A stretch of 64,000 nucleotides of DNA from Portunus trituberculatus (GCF_017591435.1 NC_059277.1:3210001-3274000); one strand, 5' to 3'; positions 1-15,448 are shown, counted from the stretch's first letter. Notes: a model not told the origin generated them from the sequence alone. Program-made: numbers and translations.

Positions 1-36
1 TCTCTCTGTTTCCCCATTTCCATTTCAATTTACCAC

Positions 37-1880
<1,844 letters not shown>

Positions 1881-1882
1881 TC

Positions 1883-2215
1883 TTTTTTATGTCCTGCCCT
1901 ATAGCTCCCTTAGGGTAACTTGGATAGTATTGGAAGCGCTGTTAAGCTTCCACCCATTATTGGCGCAGGCAAATTTATTTATAGTGGTACACCAATGTTA
2001 TGGCCCATATCACCACCCAGGCGCATATTTGGTATAACCACTTAGAACCTGGACATCATGGTGACATGTAGGTAACCTTAAACCACTCGACAAATGGCAA
2101 AGTTTCAAGACCGTACTTAATATATTGGTATTCCTTATGTGGGTATGTGAGCAAAAACGATACAGTGTGTGGGCTTTTTTTCATGGCCTACCTTATCCTG
2201 TGACTTTTTCTTGTC
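1883..2215. repeat. Possible degenerate SINE-like dispersed repeat
   Basis: This block is more GC-balanced than its neighbours and has the texture of an interspersed repeat. Near its right end (2168-2190) it carries GTGTGGGC, a T run and CATGGCC. That resembles the body end of the SINE at 12041 (ATGTGGGC, T run, CACGGG). No second copy lies in the window, so the call rests on texture and this short similarity only. Confidence 0.25.
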
Positions 2216-3461
2216 TTATTTTTCAAAAGTGCCTACTGGCTTTGTTAAGAATTTCTAAGAGATGATCTGCTACTTATCTTCTTATTGCTAGATCATTACA
2301 TGGGAAAAAGCGAAAGGAAAGTTCTCTTTTAAAGATAACTGTTATCCCTTCTCTAATGGTTTATGTTGGGAGATTATTGTTGTATATCTTTCCTTTCTCC
2401 TCCGTATAATAGTTTGTGATTGAGTGCTCTTAATTTGTCACTCACAGCTGTCGTGTATCTCAGAACAAAAGCTCTGGACACATCGTAATACTTCTCTAAA
2501 CATAGCTGTTTCCTTTTTTCGACAAAAATTACAAATGACATTTCATCTTTCGTTATATGTGAACATAAACGCTTCCTTCTCAATATTTCGTTATAGGTAA
2601 CAATCGATATTTTCTCTTCAATTACATCTTCCTTCAGATAATACTCCGGAAATTTTGGTCACTTAATTTCAGAAGTATTATCTTCACTTCTAAGCCTCCT
2701 CCAGAAAAGTCGTCTGGAAACCAATGTGAAAGTTAAGTCTTTTTCCTACTGCGGTTATTTTTTTTATTTATTTATTTATTTTTTTTTTTTTTTTTGCTGC
2801 GGTTACCTTTTGACAAAACGCAAAACTGTATACAGAATTACATCCATGTACAAAAAAAGCAAGAAAGAATAGTTAGTTAAGTTTGTACTTTTACGATGCA
2901 CAAAAAAAGTCTAAAAATAAAAGGCTTAGGTTGTTGAAAATGGCTGAGAAAAACTGTATTCCAGTGAGAATTTTGATAAAAGGACATGAAAAATAGGAAT
3001 CACAGGTTATTTTTTTCCAAGTTGCATAATTTCCCAAAACTGAAATACGTAGATAATTTCAAAGTATCTATATGTGACTGAAAAAAATTACTTATCAGTG
3101 AAAGAATTCATCAATATTCAAAACGGAGAGAATAATCAGTTTAAAGTCAGAAAAAAATAAGAGTATATTAGTTTTATTTTCAACTTTATGAAAAATAACA
3201 TTGAAAAGGAAGAATAGTAAAATTTCTTTCCACGCTAGATACACAAAAAATACCGTACAAAAATAGGTACTGAAATAGGAATAGGACAAATTGTATACCA
3301 CTGAAAGGGTTAAGTGATAGAATGACCACACTACTCCTTCTTTTATACGTGACGCTCCATAACCCAATCCATAAACCCGTATTGTGGTGGTGACCTGCGT
3401 GTCCCGCCGTGTTCAATACACCCGCCACATTTTTCAGTAGCAGCAGGTAGACATGAGGTAC
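2216..3461. other. AT-rich non-coding stretch with a T-rich tract
   Basis: An imperfect (TTTA)n and poly-T tract lies at 2757-2795. From 2820 to 3310 the plus strand is A-rich with many short A runs. At 3301-3314 there is ACTGAAAGGGTTAA-like sequence resembling the end of the MITE family described at 10152, but no matching left end was found. Nothing else is recognised. Confidence 0.55.
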
Positions 3462-3608
3462 CTGGTTGGCTGTGGCGGGACGCTGCCAGCTCTCCTCTTC
3501 CTTGTCGATGACCCTTCCAACGAGCTTTCTGACCGTTTTCCCCTCGTGTCTCATTAATATTAAGTCAAGTTCATCTCCATCCTCCATGCCAACCCTCCTC
3601 CCTTCCAT
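3462..3608 (-). CDS. Candidate 5' coding exon, 49 codons, unknown protein
   Basis: On the minus strand an ATG at 3608-3606 lies in a favourable context (AAAC before it, G after it). It opens 49 codons that run in phase to CAG|GTACCT at 3462/3461, a plausible 5' splice site. The peptide is charged and not low-complexity: it starts MEGRRVGMEDG, has the acidic/hydrophobic stretch DELDLILMRHEG (residues 12-23), then KLVGRVIDKEEESW (28-41). If splicing is ignored, the frame stays open for 140 codons but runs into an A/T-rich, repeat-like sequence whose translation becomes hydrophobic. No domain or family is recognised, no partner exon was found, and a frame of this length occurs easily by chance. 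The call is therefore a hypothesis. Confidence 0.18.
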
Positions 3609-3759
3609 GTTTAAAGTTGAGTATATTGTCGAATGTTGATATCCTGGCTCAAGTTTACATGCGAGAAAATTCTGCCAAGCCTCTGTAATCTGCTTTCAGA
3701 AATTCACTTCGTCTTGTAATGCGCTTTGTTTTCAAGTTGGGTTTTAACGTTACATTTTT

Positions 3760-3761
<2 letters not shown>

Positions 3762-3839
<78 letters not shown>
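3762..3839. repeat. (TC)39 microsatellite
   Basis: Perfect TC array of 78 bp preceded by a short T run. Confidence 0.98.
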
Positions 3840-3842
<3 letters not shown>

Positions 3843-5309
3843 AAGGACGTAATAGGTTTCGCATTTCATTCTCTTTCCTGTTGTATGAATAGCTTAAATA
3901 GCATGTCACTTATTGACATGTAGTTTGTTGCTCGTATTGCTTTGTTATGCTATGCGCGTTTGAGGAGTTTTGCATTACTGGATGTGATGAATGTGAGTGT
4001 AGATGTGGAATGTGGCTTTCAAAAGGAAGACTTCAAAATATTTCTGATAAACATGGATTCTTTTTGACAATTCTGTTTGGACACTGGCATTTTAAGGTGG
4101 CTTTTTCATGTATTTATTTATTTTTTTGTTTTGTTTTTGACCAGATTCCCTCTTACATAAAAGAAACTAAGCATTTCTATCCCATTTATAACTTTCAGAA
4201 CCCTCGTGGATAGAATTGCTGAGAGCCACATATGGTATTGTCATTTGTCCAGTTCATGATAATTTCTTTAGGTTTATATACTATTTCTATTTTCTTTCTT
4301 TCTGCTACTATAGTTCCTGACGTCAGTATTCCCTGCTTGACCGGAACTTATGAGTAGAGAAGAGAATCACGCTGCTTTACTCATCATTTAATCGTGTTTA
4401 CGTGGAGTAGGGATTGGCTTAATTCCTTCGCCAGTGCACCTGTCCATTAGTACTTGTAGAGGAATGTGGTCGTGAAAACAAAACAAGCAAAACATGTACG
4501 AAGAAAATAACAAATTGAAATGAGTGTACAGCTTTTGAAATAGATAAAGAATGAGTTGAAAAGAAATTTTTTAAACATATCTAGGAAATGGAAAAACGAA
4601 GCAAGGAAATGGAAGAAAAGTTATTGTGGATTTAATGATATGCAGGAGACACATAGTGATCAGTATATACAAACAAACGAAGATACAAGAATCAGTAGAA
4701 AAAAAAAAGAACCAACACCATATGAATAAATATATAGACACGAAATTAAAATATAATGAGTAAATATTAACGAACAAAAACTAACAAAAGTATATGAATA
4801 ACTAAAAGAAAAAGGCTTCATAAACTAAATATACATAAAACACGAGATTTAGATAGACAATAACAAATAAATAAGAAAATACATGTCGAATCTAAAGCTC
4901 TATTTACCTCATGCATCATTAGTCACGAGATGGAATATAAGGCGGAAGAGAAAGACGGAAGAGAAAGACGGAAGGGAACGAAAAATGAAAAAGAGCATGA
5001 TTAATTAATACTTTCGCTAGATTATGTTTGATCTAATTCTTTCCGTTCCACGCCGAGAGAATGAGAGAGCGCCAGTCAGTCAGTCGCGGAGTAAATTAAA
5101 GGCGAGTTTTATTCCCCAGATGGCACGGAACAATGAGACGAGAAGTAATAAGTGACTGCAGCACGAGTAATGACCGTCACACAAGGCAATATATCATTAC
5201 TTCACCAATTTGTACAACGAACGATAAAATTGCATCAAATAATTACAAGGATAATAGGAGGGAAATTGAGTGTAAAGCTTGTAATTTTCGTTTTATTTTT
5301 TTCTTCGTT

Positions 5310-5314
<5 letters not shown>
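3840..5314. other. AT-rich non-coding stretch
   Basis: The plus strand is markedly A-rich from about 4440 to 4900, with recurring short motifs such as ATACA and AAACGAA, suggesting old slippage-derived sequence. A more GC-balanced patch at 5040-5125 contains (CAGT)3 at 5073-5084. No gene is recognised. Confidence 0.6.

Positions 5315-5384
<70 letters not shown>
5315..5384. repeat. (TC)35 microsatellite
   Basis: Perfect TC array of 70 bp, followed by GTTTTCTCAG. Confidence 0.98.
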
Positions 5385-5387
<3 letters not shown>

Positions 5388-6134
5388 TTCTCAGGTGTCA
5401 GGAAAGACCAAAAACTGAGAGGAAATGAACATTGTAGAGAAAGAAGAGGTGATGGTGGTGGTGGTAAGGAAGGAGGAAGAGGAAGCGCTGGAAGGTATGG
5501 GGATGTAATGATGAGAAGTAAATAGGAGGAACGTGAGCTGTAATGAAAAGGAGAGGAGGAGGAAGAGGGGAGATTAGATTAGGAGGAGGTAAGAGAGGGA
5601 GGGGGAGGAAACAAGATAAAAAAAAAAGTAAAGCACAGACCTCACCGTATCTTGCTGGATGTAAGGTAGTAAGAAAAAGTAAGAAAAGTAGGAGAGAAAA
5701 GAATAATGGCGAAAAGTAAGAGTGGAGGAAAGTTTAGACCAGAAGGAGGTTCAGTGGAGAGACTCGACCAGGCAGTGGGGGGGGGAAAGCTGAGGGGAAG
5801 GAGCAAGGGAGAGGAAGAGATCTCGTTAAGTTTAAGCAGCAGTTTGGAGGAGCAAGGAGGTTCTGATCCTGAGGCCTTTAGGATTGGAACCTTTCTTTGG
5901 AGGATTAAATAGCTTTTTGTATAAATATATCTTTTTGTATCATATCTCGGCTTGTGGTTTCCCCTTAGAAGGGCGAAAACAGTACTACCATTACTTCCTG
6001 TATGTTAATAAAGGTAACTCAAAACTCAAGGAGCTAAATATCCCTTGTTAGATGAACTGTACTATCATATCGAGGCTGAATATATAGATAGGTTGATATT
6101 AAAGACGATAGGTAAGATGATAATGGTGTTTATG
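5385..6134. other. Purine-rich unique stretch
   Basis: From 5400 to about 5830 the plus strand is strongly G/A-rich (GGAGGAGGAAGAGG-type text) but not a clean tandem array. After 5890 composition returns to AT-rich. The open frames across it consist of Lys, Arg, Gly and Glu and do not look like a protein. Confidence 0.6.

Positions 6135-6200
<66 letters not shown>
6135..6200. repeat. (GTA)22 microsatellite
   Basis: Perfect 66-bp trinucleotide array, followed by Val/Gly-coding T/G-rich sequence (GTTTTTGTTTATTG) that is not itself repeated. Confidence 0.97.
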
Positions 6201-6707
6201 AAAGGACGAGGATTAATTGTTGTTTTTGTTTATTGTTGTTTTGGTGGTTTGTTGTTATTATCATTGCTGTAAATATAAACTTTTCTTTAGCCAAGGTATT
6301 TAATTTTACATGGCTGGTGTCCAATTACAAACAGGTGTAGCACTGAAAGATAGACGAGTGTGTTCGGGCAGCAGGCTGGCAGGGAGGCAGGCAGGCAGGC
6401 ACTAGCAGCATCAGCAGAAATCTCATTTGTCACGTGTCTTCATTAATACTCTGCGTGGGCAACAGTAATATAACCCAATCACTCTAATTCACCTTCACCT
6501 TGATTAAATAAGATAGGTTCTATATTTTCTTTTTCTTTTGTCATCATTTCTCCTTGATTTTCTTGTCCTTTTATTTCGTCCATATCGATTTTCTCATCAT
6601 ATTTTACTTCCTCTTCTGCGTGTTTATTATATTCTTCCCTTTCGTCTCTTTTATTTTGGACACCATATGATCGCGTTGTTACTGAGACTTATCCATCAAT
6701 CACTTAG
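6201..6707. other. Unique stretch with a short GGCA tract
   Basis: Contains (GGCA)4 at about 6386-6401 after a GCAGGCTGGCAGGGAGG-like approach. From 6500 onwards the plus strand becomes pyrimidine-rich. No gene seen. Confidence 0.6.
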
Positions 6708-6746
<39 letters not shown>

Positions 6747-6785
6747 TTCTTCTTCTTCTTCTTCTTCTTCTTCTTCTTCTTCTTC
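6708..6785. repeat. Compound (ATC)13(TTC)13 microsatellite
   Basis: Thirteen ATC units run directly into thirteen TTC units without a spacer. The two halves are the same length (39 bp each) and differ by one base per unit. Confidence 0.97.
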
Positions 6786-7105
6786 GGCTTTTTTTTCCTT
6801 GTCTTCTATTTTTTCATTCTTTTTATTTTTTTCTTGTCTTTTTTCTCTATTTTTTTCACCTTTTCTTTTTTTCCTCCTTTTTCATCTTTCTTTCTTCTTC
6901 TTCTTCTTCTTCTTTTCTTTTCTTTTCTTTTCGTTTTTTCTTTTATTTTCATTCTTTTTTTTCATTTTTTCTTGTCCTTTTCTCTATCTTTTTCACCTTT
7001 TCTTTTTTCTTCTCCTTTTTCATCTTTCTTTCCTCTTCTTCTTCTTCTTCTTCTTCTTCTTCTTCTTCTTCTTCTTTTCTCCCTTTTCCTCCTCCTATTC
7101 CTCCT
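6786..7105. repeat. Imperfect polypyrimidine tract rich in TTC
   Basis: More than 300 bp of almost pure T/C on the plus strand. It includes TTC runs at 6892-6914 and 7034-7076 and a TTTTC run near 6912-6931. Two halves share similar wording (CTTGTC..TTTTCTCTAT..TTTTTCACCTTTTC at about 6833-6865 and 6972-7006), which suggests an internal duplication of roughly 140 bp. Confidence 0.85.
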
Positions 7106-7605
7106 CCTTGACGTCCCTTTTCTTCTCTGGCTTCAAGTTCAGTGGAGGTGCTCAAGATCCGTCAAAACCAAACACTCAGCTGCCACATAAACCTTCCCTT
7201 ACTGCCCTGCTTGTGGCCGCCGCTGCCTCCTTGTCCTCCTCCCTGTCCAGCTCTCCCCTTCAAAAGAAAAAAGGGAAAAAATGCGAACGAAACCGGCCAA
7301 CCATCATCAGTATTTTTTCCTCTTAAGGGTGTCTTTTTTTTCCTTTACTTAACTTCTTTTTTTTTTTTACTTTTTGCGCAGAGAACGAGGAGGCACTTTT
7401 CAAATTTATGGTTCATTCACACTTGGTTCTTTTTCTTTTACCTTTTTTTTCGTTTTCTTTTCTTTTTAATCCTACTCATGTCTTTTGGAAAGGTCAAGTG
7501 CGTTTGGCTTTTTGATTTGAAGAAAAGATACAAGACTTTTTTTTTTTTTTTTTTTTTTGAGGGAAGACTGCGGGGAGAGGGAGAAAGAGACCAGGACTAG
7601 TTGTT

Positions 7606-7608
<3 letters not shown>
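7106..7608. other. Mixed stretch with T runs
   Basis: A GC-richer island at 7115-7270 ends in A runs. Then several T runs follow, the longest being 22 T at 7537-7558. The frame running through the island is open only because the upstream pyrimidine tract lacks stop codons. Confidence 0.55.

Positions 7609-7666
<58 letters not shown>
7609..7666. repeat. (GA)29 microsatellite
   Basis: Perfect GA array of 58 bp. It is flanked on both sides by the similar strings CCAGGACTAG TTGTTG and CGAGGACTAG CTGTTG, so the array lies between two halves of a short local duplication. Confidence 0.97.
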
Positions 7667-7667
<1 letters not shown>

Positions 7668-7884
7668 GAGGACTAGCTGTTGGGGAGGGAAGGGGCAGCG
7701 GAGAGAGCATCAAGTTCGCGTGCGTCTTCAAGAACTGGTGTCTGAGGTTTACAAGAAAGAGACACCGACTTCGCTGGTTATATACATTTTTGTTCATACT
7801 ATTTCCTCGTTTTACTAAAGACAAGAAATGTATTTAAAAGTTTCTAGTCATTGGAAAATACATTTTGATTGGCTGAAATGAGAT

Positions 7885-7888
<4 letters not shown>

Positions 7889-7955
<67 letters not shown>
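7889..7955. repeat. (AG)33 microsatellite
   Basis: Perfect AG array of 67 bp after GATAGAC. Confidence 0.98.
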
Positions 7956-7958
<3 letters not shown>

Positions 7959-8011
7959 AAAAAACGTAAAGGTTAAAGAGGTGAAAGAAGGGGAAGGAAA
8001 CTTTATTTTGG

Positions 8012-8016
<5 letters not shown>

Positions 8017-8059
<43 letters not shown>
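8017..8059. repeat. (AG)21 microsatellite
   Basis: Perfect AG array of 43 bp, only 61 bp downstream of the preceding AG array. Confidence 0.98.
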
Positions 8060-8063
<4 letters not shown>

Positions 8064-8147
8064 TCCTCTGCCATCTATTGTGACTGTTTAAACCACTAAT
8101 TATGTATACCAGTCCTTAGAACTCTCAGAGTTCTGTGTGTCTTACCC

Positions 8148-8828
<681 letters not shown>

Positions 8829-8906
<78 letters not shown>
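8829..8906. repeat. (TC)39 microsatellite
   Basis: Perfect 78-bp TC array after TTTTC. Confidence 0.98.
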
Positions 8907-8911
<5 letters not shown>

Positions 8912-9236
8912 TATTCATGTTTGCTCTTCCATATTCATGATGCATTTTTTTTTATTTTGGTTCTTCTATTTATTTATTTTTTTTACTGAGTCTTCTTATG
9001 TCACTTAAAAATGTGTTTTGTATGCGCATAAATAAGAATAAAACAAGGTACGTCCTCTTTTTAATATATTGTTCTTAGCATTTTGTTGCTGTCACAATTT
9101 TTGCTTTCTAATTTTGCACGGTGTATTTTCCTCCTAGCTATTTCGTCTTCTTCACTTTCCTCAGTTTTTCTTACCAAGTTTTTTTTTCCTCTTTTCTTTC
9201 CTCCTCGTCCGTCATCCATCGCTTCCTTTATCTCCC
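8907..9236. other. T-rich unique stretch
   Basis: T and C dominate the plus strand, grading into the following TCC/CT array. Nothing else is seen. Confidence 0.6.
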
Positions 9237-9266
9237 TCTCCTTCTCCTCCTCTTCCTCCTCCTCCT

Positions 9267-9351
<85 letters not shown>
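9237..9351. repeat. Imperfect TCC tract joined to (CT)40
   Basis: About 35 bp of TCC/TTCC units pass directly into an 80-bp perfect CT array (9272-9351). Confidence 0.96.
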
Positions 9352-9354
<3 letters not shown>

Positions 9355-9634
9355 GTCTTTCTTATTTTAATGCATTCATCCATTTCAAGTCAGATTCGCT
9401 CCTTTCTTCTCTCTGCTCTCCGCTTTTCATTCATTCTTTTCATCTCCATCCTTCTCTCCCGTTTTCTTTATATCTTTCCATTCCTTACAGTTGTCCTTTT
9501 GTCTCTTCCCTGTTTTCTCTCCCCTCTTCCTTCTCTTTTCTCCTCCTCTTTCTCTTTTCATCTTTTTCTTTTCTCCTCCCATCACCTTTCCTCCACTCAA
9601 CTCTTCTCCCCTCTTCTACCTTCCCTCTCCTCTC

Positions 9635-9760
<126 letters not shown>

Positions 9761-10151
9761 GTGATGGAACTAGTTTACCTTTTCTTTTATTCTTGTCCTT
9801 ATTCCTCAGTTTCTCTCCTCCTTTTATTCTCTCTTTTTCATCCCTTTTATGCCTTACTTCTTCCCATCATCTTCCCTTCTTTCATCCCACGCCCCATCGG
9901 TCGCCACCCCATCAATTATATTCATCAATTTCATTCATTGGATAGACACTTGGCAAAGACTGAGTGTGTCTCTGTTCTGTGCCTCATATTTACAAGGTTT
10001 TTACGCTACAGTCATTTCGAAGACTATGCTTTATCTTGAATTATGCTCTATTTTGACATTTTTTTATTTGTGTATTAGTTTTGTTAATCCTATGTGCATT
10101 GTTGTTTTAAGATTGTTTATTGCAGTGTATATTCGAGTAAATGTGATGTGT
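9761..10151. other. Unique stretch between microsatellite and MITE
   Basis: Pyrimidine-rich to about 9900, then ordinary AT-rich sequence. No gene recognised. Confidence 0.55.
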
Positions 10152-10365
10152 TTAACCTCTTCAGTACTAGGACGCATTTTTACCTTGAGTTTTTAGGTAT
10201 GATTAGATGATTTTATTGACATTTAGAAGGGTCTATAGAAGTCAGAAAATTAATGGTCACAGTCTTCACTAATTTAGCCCCTATATAAGTTTCTGAAGCT
10301 GAATAAAATCACGAAATAGTAACCAGAATGAATATGGAAACGTGTCATTGTATTGATTGAATTAA
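10152..10365 (+). mobile_element. TTAA-ended MITE, copy A (214 bp)
   Basis: The left end reads TTAACCTCTTCAGTACTAGG and the right end finishes with GAATTAA, an inverted, partly decayed version of the left end. Internal landmarks shared with the other copies are TACCTTGAG (10181), a TATTGACATT segment, GGGTCTATAGAAGTCAG, TTAATGGTCACAGTCTTCAC and AATATGGAAACGTGTCAT near the right end. There is no coding capacity, so it would be a non-autonomous element mobilised in trans. The length equals that of copy B exactly. The right terminal repeat is the most diverged part. Confidence 0.8.
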
Positions 10366-10880
10366 GTCATTTTCTTTCTATTTTTTTTATATTATGGAGA
10401 TTTTCTTATGATGCTTATCTATTTATTCTTTCATTTATCTACCTTATTCTTTTTACTTGCTTTTTTGTGGTGCGGGGTATTTTTTAATAGCAATTTTTTA
10501 TCTTCTCTCCTCCTCTCAATAAAAAATATCAAACAGTGTTCCATAAAATCGAGTGATTTAACATTATGAAAATGCGTTATTGTATTGTTTTACTGTTTCA
10601 TCCAAAAAAATCATGTTTCTTTCTTCGTACGTTACTCTGTAAATATTTACTCTTTGCCGAGAGAGGTCAAGTTATTTTCTTTACTTTCTTCCTGTAATTT
10701 TCTAAATAATATGTATCCTGAGAATTAGAGATTTTAGGTAATTTCTTATGTTGTATCATCGAATCTATGTCCCGCCATTCGGTGAATACACGTGCATGAT
10801 AGTCTGCTATGATTGTTCGTGTATATTTTACCCACATGATTGGTTGGCTGGCTGCGGTCATGCATAAATTTCTTTGAAGG

Positions 10881-10884
<4 letters not shown>
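10366..10884. other. AT-rich unique stretch
   Basis: Ordinary AT-rich sequence with T runs. No gene, RNA or transposon seen. Confidence 0.6.

Positions 10885-10958
<74 letters not shown>
10885..10958. repeat. (TG)37 microsatellite
   Basis: Perfect 74-bp TG array. Only 12 bp separate it from the next TC array. Confidence 0.98.
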
Positions 10959-10960
<2 letters not shown>

Positions 10961-10968
10961 TGTAGTTT

Positions 10969-10970
<2 letters not shown>

Positions 10971-11034
<64 letters not shown>
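10971..11034. repeat. (TC)32 microsatellite
   Basis: Perfect 64-bp array. First of three TC/CT arrays within 460 bp, all in the same orientation. Confidence 0.98.
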
Positions 11035-11036
<2 letters not shown>

Positions 11037-11111
11037 TCCATTAAATGGTTCCTCAAAGACTCGGAACAACATTCCTTGGTGGCATTTCACGTTTAATTAC
11101 ACGAATAATAA

Positions 11112-11248
<137 letters not shown>

Positions 11249-11326
11249 AGAACAAGAGTTTGAATTATTCATTTCCAAGTTGATTGAAGTTTATGATTAG
11301 TGTCAGAAATGTTTTCCTTACCCTCT

Positions 11327-11434
<108 letters not shown>

Positions 11435-11576
11435 CCCTGGCTATCTGTTTCTCTATTTTTTCCCTCACCCATTTCTAGTTACCTGTAGTTTTCTTTTGAA
11501 GTGGCTCAGTTGTGAAGCAGTGTACGTTGAGTGTGATATTGTGATACTTATAGTGAGATGAGGTGGCTTTGCAGTG

Positions 11577-11579
<3 letters not shown>

Positions 11580-11644
<65 letters not shown>
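11580..11644. repeat. (AC)32 microsatellite
   Basis: Perfect 65-bp array between GCAGTGAGT and ATTAAGGG. Confidence 0.98.
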
Positions 11645-11645
<1 letters not shown>

Positions 11646-12040
11646 TAAGGGTTGTATTCTGAAAGGCTTTGTTTTTGTGCACTTACACGAGTTATTTTGA
11701 AAAGCTGCAGTGATTATATGTAGCGTTCTCATGGATGTTCCCCCCATCCCACACACACTCCTGATGATGCAAAGGGCGTTGATGTACCGTTACTATGGAC
11801 ACGAAAACACCGCAGAGAGCTCCAAACAGTTTTCATCAGAGTTTGTTTTTAATGGTAGAAGAAGTAAAAACGTATGAGTGTTTGATTTGAAAATGCGAAT
11901 TGGAGACGTATCAAGGGTACATGTATTTAATTTCAAAGTGTAACATACGTGGTTTTTTATTTGTATTTAATTTCCGATCAGTTTGTAGTGCTGGTTTATC
12001 TATTTATTTTTTTATCTATGTATTTATTTGTTGTTGTTTT
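11645..12040. other. Unique stretch left of the SINE
   Basis: No gene seen. The last 60 bp are T-rich (TTTATTTGTTGTTG then a T run). That is consistent with an A-rich tail of the adjacent minus-strand SINE. Confidence 0.55.
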
Positions 12041-12252
12041 TTTACCATGTGGGCTTTTTCACGGGAATTTCTGGGCTAAAGGGGATACTTTTTGGGGTAC
12101 CTCCTATCTCAAAGCCCACCCGCTAGGAAACCATTGCCCCGAGTGTGGAACCCCAACCTGCACTCGGACCGTGGACAGAATTCGAACCCGTGCGCTTGGA
12201 TACCCCTCGGACCCCAAAGCACACATGGTTCCACTGTACCACGGCGGTCCTT
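12041..12252 (-). mobile_element. tRNA-derived SINE, family 1, copy with head
   Basis: Read on the minus strand, a tRNA-like head (12248-12168) is followed by a ~125-bp unrelated body and an A-rich end. The A box TGGTACAGTGG (12241-12231) fits TRGYNNARNNG. The B box GTTCGAATTC (12187-12178) fits GTTCRANNC with one late mismatch. The first seven head bases, ACCGCCG, and the last seven, CCACGGT, can form five acceptor-stem pairs. The head is about 81 nt, slightly long for a class I tRNA, and I could not assign an anticodon. The body is shared with 59022-59155. RNA polymerase III would transcribe such an element from the internal boxes, and it would move by borrowing a LINE reverse transcriptase. 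No target-site duplication was convincingly found. Confidence 0.78.
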
Positions 12253-12554
12253 ATTATAAAAAATCTCTCCTTTCTCTCTCTCTCTATCGCTCTCTCTTAT
12301 CTTACAGTTCATTTTCGCTTCCTTTTTAGACTTTTTTGTATATTCAATACGTTTAATTCACTTTTTATTATTTAATGGAGGTCTAATACCATCTTATTTT
12401 CTTCATCTTATGCTCCAAGGGAAAATAAGGTAAAAGTGTGTATTGTTTTGGTAATTAAAGTGATGAATCGCCCCAACTGGAGATAATTAATTTTGCATGA
12501 GCCTCCTTTAGTAAATATAATTATAACGTAACCTCCTTCCCTCCATCGTTGCTG

Positions 12555-12555
<1 letters not shown>
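12253..12555. other. Short unique stretch
   Basis: Contains an interrupted CT tract at 12264-12297. Otherwise AT-rich and featureless. Confidence 0.55.

Positions 12556-12609
<54 letters not shown>
12556..12609. repeat. (CT)27 microsatellite
   Basis: Perfect 54-bp array between GCTGC and TCACCTCC. Confidence 0.98.
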
Positions 12610-14371
<1,762 letters not shown>

Positions 14372-14515
14372 GACGCCCTTGTGTCAGCATCTTGGAGGCT
14401 GGGCGCGGTGGGCGCCGGCGACGACCGGCAGAGAAAGAAGATAACCGACGACTGGGAAGTGCGGGGTGTGTCAAGTGTGTGTGCGTCTAACCTGTGTGCT
14501 GCGGGAACTTAGTGA
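14372..14515. other. Local GC- and CpG-rich island
   Basis: This 140-bp patch contains GGGCGCGGTGGGCGCCGGCG (14400-14419) and stands out against AT-rich flanks. It is open in several frames mainly because of its composition. A first exon or promoter is possible. However, I see no TATA box at a sensible distance and no convincing start or splice site. Confidence 0.35.
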
Positions 14516-15445
14516 CTCTGTGAACTCAGTGACATTACAAACATCCCGAGTTTAAAACCCGTAGTTTAAACACACGTTTACAGTGGAACCATGCGTGTAG
14601 CGCACAGGTTGTACTTGTACGTGGCGTGTGGACAGCACTTGTAAATTTGTACATGATATACTAACTTTTATATACTGAGTTTTCCTTGTACACCTGGGTT
14701 GTTAAGAAACACTAAAACTACCAGTGAAACCGCTCGGCTGGACAATGAATAAAAACAATAAACTGAATAACTTTATGTAGGCCTACAGAATCTACAGTTG
14801 GCCAACTAATCAAACAAAGTTAAGCTTCATACAACCAAAACGCGCTTAACACGAGTGTGCGGTTCAATATGAATCAGAATATAAAAGCCTTCTCTTCATT
14901 TGCTTTAGAAACTTTAGGGATACGGTTAATGCTCTTCCAAATTTTATGGAGCTATTGTAATTGTGTTGTGCTGGTTGGAGGGAATGAAAATTAAAACAGA
15001 TTGAAAATAATTAAAAGGGAAGTATTTAATATCTTCTAGTATTCAGTAGCTATCTAATGTACAAATACGCAATGACACTTAAGCTCAAGTTATCATCACC
15101 ATCACCACCAATGCCATCATCATTGATTCCGCTGCAAAAAAATAAAAATCGAAATAAGATTAGATAAATTTCATAATAACCATTAACATTTTCAACGTAC
15201 TCGTTATATTAATCAAAACAGTACGTCTGGGGGACGCGGTGAAGAGCTGAGAGTTAGGTATTTTTGTGGCCTGCAGTAGAGATTGCACCCAATTATGAGA
15301 ATGACAGAGTCCCCGTCAGGAACGCTTCGGGATTCGGCTGACAAATGACATGGAGGAAAAAAATCATATTCTTTTCTTCCTTAAGCGTGAAAAATATTTC
15401 AAGTATTCGATGATAGATAGGAATAGGCAACTCACCATAAGCAGA

Positions 15446-15448
<3 letters not shown>
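14516..15448. other. AT-rich unique stretch
   Basis: Includes a short CATCAC/CACCAT-like tract at 15090-15125. No gene or transposon recognised. Confidence 0.55.

Noticed and set aside
3300..3314. ACTGAAAGGGTTAA as the end of a fifth MITE copy
   Set aside because: It resembles the terminal repeat, but none of the internal landmarks and no left end are present within 300 bp.
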